DNA from: Baffinella frigidus
Lineage: Eukaryota; Cryptophyceae; Cryptomonadales; Baffinellaceae
DNA: 11,838 bases
Direction of reading: 5' to 3'
NCBI GenBank assembly: GCA_026770585.1
Contig: MU646323.1
Coordinates: 1,302,208 to 1,314,045, forward strand
Program-made: the position numbers and the translations under genes
Shown here: positions 1 through 5,673 of the stretch, one piece after another
Layout: each line of letters begins with the position of its first letter
How positions within the stretch are numbered: the stretch's first letter is position 1
Notes under the pieces: model-generated
What the model saw: only the letters and a program-made list of their open reading frames with translations
Databases searched by the model: none
Told to the model about the DNA's origin: nothing

Positions 1-40
1 TAGGGTTTAGGGTGTAGTGTGTAGGGTGTAGGGTTTAGGG
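1..40 (+). repeat. Telomere-like heptamer array (TTTAGGG / TGTAGGG variants)
   Basis: Units of TTTAGGG and TGTAGGG run to position 40 and abut the possible splice donor of the minus-strand exon at 43-96. Read in that direction the array is C-rich and would be the start of an intron leaving the window. Confidence 0.8.
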
Positions 41-42
41 AC

Positions 43-96
43 ATGTGAGCATGCATCAAACACATTTCCGAGGTAGCCTTGGGCCTGCGGCCAGCC
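43..96 (-). CDS. Possible internal exon of an unidentified minus-strand gene
   Basis: On the minus strand a good polypyrimidine tract with a CCCGCAG acceptor (about 97-113) precedes 54 nt that read GWPQAQGYLGNVFDACSH in phase 0, followed by CAT|GTCCCT and the telomere-like array. A second frame is also open, so the reading is uncertain. The donor is weak but resembles the donor-next-to-array layout of other introns here. It could be a downstream exon of the LNR gene, but a 3'-end-like module at 297-370 lies between them, so it may belong to another gene. No family recognised. Confidence 0.35.
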
Positions 97-296
97 CTGC
101 GGGAAGAGAGTAGTGGGGTCCAGTCTCGCCACCTAAATATATCATATCTCAGATTTGGCTTGTAGTTGGAGCCATTTCGCACTTTTAGGGTTTAAAATGT
201 GGGGATGTGTACCGGAAATAACTTAGGTGGACGCGTCGCGAGATATAATGTATTATGTGACGCGATGAGAGTAGTGGGGTTTCTCCCATGCCTAGA
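97..296. other. Gene-free stretch with a 14-bp direct repeat
   Basis: The 14-mer GAGAGTAGTGGGGT occurs at 106-119 and 267-280, bracketing about 150 bp of lower-GC DNA with a short telomere-like piece at 186-195. Its left copy sits in the polypyrimidine tract of the exon at 43-96. CGCGTC and GACGCG (231-264) form a weak inverted pair. Nothing coding was seen. Confidence 0.4.
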
Positions 297-370
297 GAGA
301 AAGACCTTGATCAATACCAACACGGCCTGGCGCAATGGTTGCCCCCCCCGCTGAGGCTGTGTCTGCGCAG
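297..370 (-). other. Recurrent gene-3'-end-like module, degenerate copy
   Basis: The minus strand reads ACACAGCCTC, a G run, then GCCGTGTTGGTATTGATCAAGGTCTTTC. This matches the plus-strand module at 3368-3426, which has AATAAAGGTC at the same place, but here AATAAA is degraded to TGATCA. It may mark an old 3' end for a minus-strand transcript such as the LNR gene. Confidence 0.45.
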
Positions 371-401
371 GAGCTCTAGACAGGTCGTGTGCACTCTACA
401 C

Positions 402-560
402 GTTTGGGGTTTGGGGTTTGGGTTCTGGGGTTTGGGGTTTGGTGTTTAGGGTTTAGGGTTTAGGATTTAGGGTTTAGGAGAGACTTCCTGGGTTTGGCTT
501 AATTTATGTCTGAGGAGGGATGGGGTTTAAGGTGTAGGGTTTAGGGTTTAGCGTTGATGG
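402..560 (+). repeat. Telomere-like heptamer arrays (TTTGGGG, TTTAGGG)
   Basis: A TTTGGGG block (about 402-444) passes into TTTAGGG units (about 445-480). A 40-bp unique patch follows, then more TTTAGGG/TGTAGGG units to about 560. The G-rich strand is plus, so a minus transcript would be C-rich. Confidence 0.85.
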
Positions 561-695
561 CTTGGGGTTTATGGGCGCCGAGAGCTGATGGGGGTGCGGT
601 GAAGCCTGGTGGGGCGCTGCCTGCTATCCTCCACCATCCACCCTAATCCCTGGACCCGAAGGTGTTCATAACACGTTGTGAGGCTGCCTGTTGCG
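561..695 (-). other. Unique sequence holding a possible third LNR-gene exon
   Basis: On the minus strand CAACAG|GC at 687 opens 32 nt (656-687) reading SLTTCYEHLR, in the phase 1 needed after LNR exon 2, and ends at CGG|GTCCAG. Both splice sites are weak, so this is only a candidate. The rest (561-655) shows no convincing exon. Confidence 0.25.
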
Positions 696-750
696 CGTAC
701 ACCCTACAACCTACACCCTACATCCTGCAGCCTGCACCCTGTACCCTAAA
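696..750 (-). repeat. Telomere-like array in the opposite orientation
   Basis: Units such as CACCCTA, CAACCTA, CACCCTG and CCCTAAA put the C-rich strand on plus. This is the only clear array whose orientation opposes the minus-strand gene thought to span it. It lies next to the palindromic element at 796-934. Confidence 0.7.
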
Positions 751-795
751 CGCGCCCGCTCCCCCCTCCCTCTCGCCCTCGCCCTCCCCCTTCCT

Positions 796-934
796 CTCCC
801 TCTCCATGCACCCCTCAGCCATAGCGCTACAAGATCAACCCCCTCGGATCAAACGACAACGAATACCCGTTCGATCCGAGGGGGTTGCATCATGATTTTG
901 TAGCGCTATGGCTGAGGGGCGCATGGAGAGGGAG
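796..934. repeat. Large imperfect palindrome (MITE-like or hairpin element)
   Basis: The left arm from 796 (CTCCCTCTCCATG, then CCCCTCAGCCATAGCGCTAC, later CCCCCTCGGATC) returns as its reverse complement ending at 934. Arms are about 55-60 bp with a short centre near 855-870. The right arm carries a small ATCATG insertion. No flanking duplication was certain because both sides are purine/pyrimidine-rich. Confidence 0.7.
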
Positions 935-1067
935 CAGGAGAGGGAGCGGGAGAGGGAGAGGGAGAGGGAGGGGGAGGGGGTGAGGGGGAGGGGGAGGGGG
1001 GAGGGGTGAGGGGTGATGGGTGAGGGGTGATGGGTGAGGGGTGAGGGGCGAGGGGTGAGGGGGGCAG
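935..1067 (+). repeat. G-run array with GGGGTGA heptamers
   Basis: GGAGAG-type units pass into GGGGTGA / TGGGTGA units of exactly 7 nt (about 1000-1063). On the minus strand it directly follows the LNR exon 2 donor, so it is probably intron. If read through it would give a heptapeptide repeat rich in Pro, Ser, Thr and His. G-run density suggests quadruplex potential. Confidence 0.7.
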
Positions 1068-1070
1068 GAC

Positions 1071-1482
1071 CGTGGTTGCAGTCGGCGAGGTCGAAGTGGC
1101 AGAGAGCGGTCATGCACATAGGATTACATTCCTCGTCCCCGACAGTCTTGTTGAAGCATCTGCAGGGGGGGCGGGGTTCAGGCGCGTTGCTGCGGCAGCC
1201 AGCCCACGCCGCCGGGGACGGATGGATTCGGGGTGCAGGGTGTGGCGGGCCAACTCTGAGTGCGAGAAGCTTCCGCGCCAGACGCCGCCATGCAGCGGTC
1301 AGCTGCACGCCATGCTCGCGCGGGTGGGCTTGCAAGGCCAACACAACAAATCCCTCTCCTCACCCGGGAGCGCAGAGGCCCAAGTAGGCCAGGTTCTCCT
1401 CAGCGGAAGACCCCGGGCCCACGGAAACCGCCGGGGCGACAAGGATGCATGTCAGGAGGAGCAGAAGCCACGGCGAATGCAT
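1071..1482 (-). CDS. Secreted LNR (Lin12/Notch repeat) protein, 5' two exons
   Basis: Exon 1 (1364-1482) starts at MHSPWLLLLLTCILVAPAVS, a clear signal peptide, and ends CCCGG|GTGAGG in phase 2. Exon 2 (1071-1159) begins after CTGCAG with one base that completes Gly40. The joined product has cysteines at 37, 41, 51, 55, 60 and 67, spaced x3, x9, x3, x4, x6, followed by NHG. With D63 and D66 this is the calcium-binding LNR pattern of Notch and related extracellular proteins. The start at 1482 was chosen because the signal peptide begins there; the frame is open upstream to 1626. Exon 2 probably ends at CACG|GTCCTG (phase 1), where a C-rich array begins. An unspliced reading would give a Pro/Ser-rich tail to 835. 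Later exons are unresolved. Role is inferred only as secreted or surface protein. Confidence 0.65.
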
Positions 1483-1996
1483 GGCGACGCCGATCGAGCG
1501 GGTTGCGGGGAAGGCGGTCAGTAGGAGCGTGGACAGATGTGCCGTCAATGCGTTGTCGTTGATGCTTCGAGGAGAAAGGGTCACAGTGCGAACCTTCCCT
1601 GATGCTTCGAGGCGGAAGAGCCACACTAAATTTAAGGCTCATAAGGCTCTTTCGCTTCGAAAATACGGGCTCATTGTGTCAAAATTTCCCAGAGAAAAAA
1701 AATACACCCCATCGGTCAAAAATGCAAGGCATCAATGGCTCCAAAACCGGACCCGTTCTAAGGGGGTCGCGTTACTACTGTCACGCCCGGAATTAGTACC
1801 GGCCTCTGAGCGGGCGGTACAAAAAGGTACTGCCGGCACGTCCCCAAGACACTCTCGAAACCGCACGGGCCCGGTCGGTACTAAAAAAAGAACGCAGACA
1901 TGACCGTTTCCAGTCAAGTCCCAGAATGAACCTTACGTACAGCAAAATTGACTTTTCGCAAATCAAATCCCTTCCAACTTCCTCGCAAATCTTGGG
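1483..1996. promoter_or_regulatory. Lower-GC region upstream of the LNR gene
   Basis: No exon was recognised. TGATGCTTCGAGG occurs twice exactly 40 bp apart (1560-1572 and 1600-1612), 78-130 bp upstream of the LNR start codon. Composition drops in GC relative to the flanking genes, as in the divergent promoter at 7261-7600. Promoter function is inferred from position. Confidence 0.4.
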
Positions 1997-2283
1997 GGTA
2001 TTAATACCAACCCATCTTTGGGTCGGGGGGTGGCCCCAGTCGCGTCCAGTTTGTACTGGGCTTCATCTCCCGAGGGAAGTCAAGGGAAACCTTGCTATGC
2101 GAGCAAGGATCTTGCTGCTGGGAGGACCCCATCCGGCTATTTTTGACAGGGCCAACGGGGTTCTTATCTTTTTCAAAAGATAAGAAACCGGTTGGCCCTT
2201 TCTCCTTTCCCCCCCTGCTAGGAAGGAACCCTGCGGCTTTTTTTTTGTGTGACAGGGCTGATTCCATTTTACTCTTACTGTCA
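1997..2283. other. Cluster of hairpins in intergenic DNA
   Basis: The perfect palindrome GGTATTAATACC (1997-2008) is followed by ACCCA/TGGGT (2009-2022), CCCAGT/ACTGGG (2035-2060) and CCTTGCT/AGCAAGG (2090-2108). A 25-bp stem with two mismatches and a 2-nt loop lies at 2148-2199. TGACAG/CTGTCA (2250-2283) follows. TGACAGGGC is also directly repeated (2144 and 2252). No gene recognised; a structured RNA or decayed palindromic element is possible. Confidence 0.6.
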
Positions 2284-2396
2284 GCAAGGCGAGGATTGAA
2301 ACAATTTCCCGATGGTCTTAATTTGTTGGTGGAAAATAATGAACTCTCTCATCACACACTCCGTACATGCAGACCTGTGAGAAGAGACTTTTATTG

Positions 2397-3247
2397 CTAC
2401 CACCACACCCACCTGCTGGTGGTCAAATATGACGGATTGCACCACAGGACGGCCTCGTATCGTTCGTGCATGCTTCTGTAGTGTACAGAGGTACCTCGCT
2501 CACAAGAAACACCCTCCCCCCTAGGACCACCATAGAGCCCTAGGCATGGGCCTACTGTAGGGTCCTAGGGGGGCTCGATTTCTTATGAGCGAGGTACCCC
2601 TGTACGCTCTCCGTCGCAGTAGAAGATGCTCGAAGGAGGCTTTGTGGGACGGCTTGCCAAAATCAAGCCTTAGCAGTGTGCTCACCTCGGCGTTTCGGTC
2701 CACCGGGCCAAGAGACGTGCGTGCTGCTGCATGATGTTCATTAAATCAACAATAGCTCCAATAACCCCGGCCTCGGTGGGGTTCAGTGTGCCGTCTTCGT
2801 TCAGTACTGTCGTCTCCCTTAGAACGAAAGGGCGCGGATACAGGGGGGGGTCGGTTGCTTGTGAGTGAGGTACCCCAAGAAACCGACCCCCCCCATATGA
2901 CCACCATAGGACCCTAGGCATGGTCCTACTGTAGGGTCCTAGGGGGGTCGGTTTCTTATGAGCGAGGTACCCCTGTACATGTAGCGGGAACCGCGCCGTC
3001 CCCAGCGCGACCATACCGTAAGTGGCGAGTAGGCTCATACACCCTTCCGTAGGGTCCTGGGACCTGCCTGGGACCTCTGGGCGGTCAATTTTGACCGCCT
3101 CGCCACTTCAGGGATACCGCCCTCACCTCGGCGGATTATCTGCCCTCCGAGGGCGGTGCCACTGCATGTATGAATAAAGGTCTCTCGCGGACGGCCACTC
3201 TCGGACGCCGAGAAGACTGCCCACTCTAGCGCGAGCAGCGTGCGCAT
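2397..3247 (-). CDS. Unidentified minus-strand gene, three 3' exons
   Basis: Exon A ends at 3127 (CCGAG|GTGAGG) and reads ...RDLYSYMQWHRPRRADNPP; its 5' boundary is unknown. Exon B (2686-2817) starts after TTCTAAG and reads ETTVLNEDGTLNPTEAG then GVIGAIVDLMNIMQQHARLL, ending CCGAG|GTGAGC. Exon C (2397-2475) starts after CACTACAG, reads SMHERYEAVLWCNPSYLTTS, and stops with RWVWW-TAG. All junctions are phase 2, so the frames join without stops. The acceptor of exon B (AAG) is weak. AATAAA (minus, 2395-2390) begins one base after the stop. Both introns carry a MITE copy. An alternative is that exon C is spliced at CAGCAG|GTGGGT. No family recognised. Confidence 0.45.
2484..2604. mobile_element. 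MITE-like palindromic element, copy 1
   Basis: The element runs from TACAGAGGTACCTCGCTCAC to GAGCGAGGTACCCCTGTA, 121 bp, with TA at both ends. The interior holds the family core CCTAGGACC...CTACTGTAGGGTCCTAGG. It lies in the intron between exons B and C of the unknown minus-strand gene, 8 bp from the exon C acceptor. Confidence 0.85.
2839..2977. mobile_element. MITE-like element, copy 2, with flipped left arm
   Basis: The right end is canonical (TTTCTTATGAGCGAGGTACCCCTGTA). The left end is TACAG followed by GGGGTCGGTTGCTTGTGAGTG and AGGTACCCC, which is the left terminal arm inverted, before a normal interior starting AAGAAACCGACCCC. TA is present at both outer ends. It sits in the intron between exons A and B. 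Confidence 0.8.
3019..3108. repeat. Nested inverted repeats
   Basis: Outer arms AAGTGGCGAG (3020-3029) and CTCGCCACTT (3099-3108) enclose inner arms GGCGGTCAA (3080-3088) and TTGACCGCC (3091-3099). It is probably intronic in the unknown minus-strand gene. Function unknown. Confidence 0.6.
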
Positions 3248-3260
3248 GACCCCACCTCTT

Positions 3261-3350
3261 GTGAGGACCGGGATAGGGATTTCCCCCGATGGGACTCACC
3301 CTTGGAGCCCTTTTACCCTGAGGCGGGCCCATCCCAGACCCGGTCCTCAC
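3261..3350. repeat. 20-bp inverted repeat with 50-nt loop
   Basis: GTGAGGACCGGGATAGGGAT (3261-3280) pairs with the reverse complement of 3331-3350 at 17 of 20 positions, 12 of them contiguous. The loop contains one GAGGCGGGCCCATCC unit. It lies just upstream of the 3'-end-like module at 3368. Confidence 0.6.
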
Positions 3351-3367
3351 ACCTCTAAGGTCCTGCT

Positions 3368-3426
3368 CAGACACTGCCTCGGTGGGGGTGCATGCATGGC
3401 TTGGGTGTTTGTATTAATAAAGGTCG
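3368..3426 (+). other. Gene-3'-end-like module with AATAAA, fullest copy
   Basis: The plus strand reads ACACTGCCTCGGTGGGGGTG, CATGCATGGC, then GTATTAATAAAGGTCG. AATAAA is at 3416-3421. Related copies lie at plus 11512-11556 (5' part), plus 9697-9735, minus 10201-10240, minus 2390-2425 and minus 297-370. A short AATAAAGGTCTCTCGC match at plus 3173 lies antisense inside exon A. No plus-strand gene ending here was recognised. Confidence 0.6.
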
Positions 3427-3473
3427 TTGCGACACACCGAGCAGAGGCGCCTCCTAGGAGGGACCCCGGTGAC

Positions 3474-3570
3474 CCGAGGCGGGCCTATCCGTGCCGAGGC
3501 GGGCCTATCCGCCCTGAGGCGGGCCCATCCGTCCCGAGGCGGGCCCATCCGTCCCGAGGCGGGCCTATCT
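3474..3570 (+). repeat. Five tandem 20-bp units (CCGAGGCGGGCCTATCCGTC)
   Basis: Units start at 3474, 3494, 3514, 3534 and 3554, with variation at C/T within GGGCCYATCC. A single unit lies at 3318-3336. The array is 30 bp beyond the lumen-protein stop codon, so in its 3' flank on the opposite strand. The same unit reappears at 9471-9616. Confidence 0.85.
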
Positions 3571-3599
3571 CACGAGGTTCCAGTGGCGGGGCAGGGCGC

Positions 3600-5340
3600 T
3601 TACTTAGCAGCCTCCTTCTTGGTCCACGTGTTGCCGTCCTGATTTAGGGTTTGGGGTTTGGGGTTTGGGGTTTGGGGTATGGGATTTGGGGTTTGGGGTT
3701 TGAGGTTTGGGGTTTGGGGTTTGGGGTTGAAGGGGTTGGGGTTTAGGGGTTAGGGTTCAGGGTTTATGGTTTCGGTTTTCGGGGTCAAGCTTCAAGCTTC
3801 AAGCTTTGGTGTTTCAGGTTTGGTGTTTGGTGTTTAGGGTTTAGGGTTTAGGGTTTAGGGTTCAGGGGGTTACCGGAAACTTGATGCCCCCATCGTAGGT
3901 CGCGATCAGGTCCTTGGGTCCGCCCTGCGGGGTTTAGGGTTTAGGGTTTAGGGTTTAGGGTTTAGGGTTCAGGGTTTAGGGTTTAGGGTTTAGGGTTGAT
4001 GTTTCAGGGTTTGGGGATTCGGGGTGAAGTTTTTTTTTAAAAAGGTTGTTGGGGCGTCCCTGCAGGGTGGGAGAGGTGATGGGGTGTTGGGGGTTTACAG
4101 GGGTACTTCGCTCATACTGAGGCGCACCCCCCCAGGACCCTACAGTAGCCCTATACCTATAGCCTTGAGGTGTGGGAGAGGTGAGGGGGGTTGAGTGTTA
4201 ACAGGGGCACCTCGGTTACAAGGAGCCGCCCGGGGGGCTATAGGTATGTGCCTACTGTAGGGTCCTATGGGGGTGCACCTGCTTCTTGTGAGCGAGGTAA
4301 CTCTCTAGGGTTTTAGGGTTTAGGGTTTGGGGTGGTTTATGGTTTATGGTTTATGGTTTATGGTTTATGTTTTGTGGTTGATGGTTGATATGGTTGAGGG
4401 ATGAGGATTTAGGGATAGGGATGAGGGTCTAGGGTTTATGGTCTAGGGTGTGGGGGAGAGGGCGTTGTCCTCCGGCACGCAAGCTCGCCATGCAATACAT
4501 TAGACAGCATAGAATACATTTATACGCCATATAATACATTTAAACAGCATATGATATATCTTCACGCCATACACTACTAAATTTGAAACGTAAACAACAC
4601 ATTTAGACGCCACAGAACAGATTTAGAGAGGACCTACAAAGAGGTGTAGTGTGGAGGGCTTAGGGTCTAGGGTCTAGGGTTTAGAGTTTAGGGCTTGGGG
4701 TCAAAAGTTTAGAGTTCTGCGCTAGGGTTTAGGGTTTAGGGTTTATAGTTTATAGTTTATAGTTTGGGGTTCAGCGCTAGGGTTTAGGGTTTAGGGTTCA
4801 GAATTCGGGTTCAACGCTAGGGTTCAGGGTTCAGGGTTCAGTGTTCAGGGTTCAGGGTGTAGGGTGTACCTTGGGGGTGAAGTCGACATTCAACTTTCCG
4901 TTGTCGCTCACGTACCCCGTGATGCGCCACGGCGCCTGCCGTTTGGGGTTTATGGTTTAAGGTTTATGGTTTATGGTTTGGGGTTCGGGGTTCGGGGTTT
5001 AGGGTTTAGGGGTTTAGGTTTTAGGTTTTAGGGTTCAGGGTATTGAGGGTTTAGTGTTTAGGTTTAGGGTTTATATTCCTAAAGAAAGTGGACATGTCAA
5101 CTTTAGGGGGAGGGTTGGCCTGGGGTTTCGGGTTTCGGGATTCGGGTCTCGGGGTTCGGGAGGGGTGCGCACAACAGTGGCGTCACTCTCCACGCAGGTG
5201 CCCGCAGGCCCGTCCCTCTGTGGCAGGCGCTTTTTCTCTCTCTCTCTAGGGAAAATTAACGTCTCTCTGTCTCTCGGTCTTTTAGAGGGAGGGGAGGGGG
5301 CTCTCCTGGGTCTCTCTCTCTCTCTCTCTCTCCCTCTCTC

Positions 5341-5389
<49 letters not shown>

Positions 5390-5641
5390 GTTTCGGGATG
5401 GGGTGCGCACAACAGTGGCGTCACCCTCGACGCAGGTGCCCGCAGGCCCGTCCGTGCCACGGATCACCACCTGTGTCCGTGTTTCGTGTTCAGGGCTTTG
5501 GGGTTCATGTGCACGCATGGCTGTACTCCCGTGTTCGTCGTGATACATGTCTCTCTGCGAGTGTGAGTGACTCACACGCCCCCGCCCCGCATCAAACCTG
5601 CCACACGAGGGGTTTAGGGTTTGGGGTTTAGGGGTTAAGGC

Positions 5642-5673
<32 letters not shown>

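Larger units (their letters stand above)
3925..4869 (-). repeat. Lumen-gene intron 5: arrays, MITE and AT-rich minisatellite
   Basis: The 945-nt intron holds TTTAGGG units (3930-4005), a MITE remnant (4096-4307) and TTTATGG units (4335-4372). It continues with an AT-rich minisatellite (4486-4626) and mixed TTTAGGG/TTATAGT/TTCAGGG arrays (4648-4865). GCTAGGGTT recurs at about 4711, 4775 and 4815, a higher-order pattern. Donor GTACACCCTACACCC is itself array sequence. Confidence 0.85.
4936..5410 (-). repeat. Lumen-gene intron 4: arrays, partial exon copies, CT tract
   Basis: Telomere-like heptamers occupy 4941-5080. A 54-bp near copy of the exon 4 region lies at 5162-5215, a short exon 5-like piece at 5084-5106, and a long CT microsatellite at about 5309-5387. 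The partial exon 4 copy has its own CCACAG acceptor at 5218 and an open phase-0 reading. Confidence 0.8.

Noticed and set aside
1-600. True chromosome end (telomere)
   Set aside because: The heptamers are degenerate, interrupted by unique sequence, and recur across 11 kb between exons; no terminal uniform array is present.
835-1344. A 169-codon minus frame containing the LNR cysteines
   Set aside because: Its upstream part is intron and its tail is array and palindrome; only 1071-1159 is kept as an exon.
2521-2703. Peptides of the GTSLIRN...LGPYSR type in several places
   Set aside because: They are translations of the palindromic MITE-like element, repeated wherever it is inserted.
3474-3570. 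CRISPR array
   Set aside because: The 20-bp units are directly adjacent with no spacers, in a eukaryotic context.
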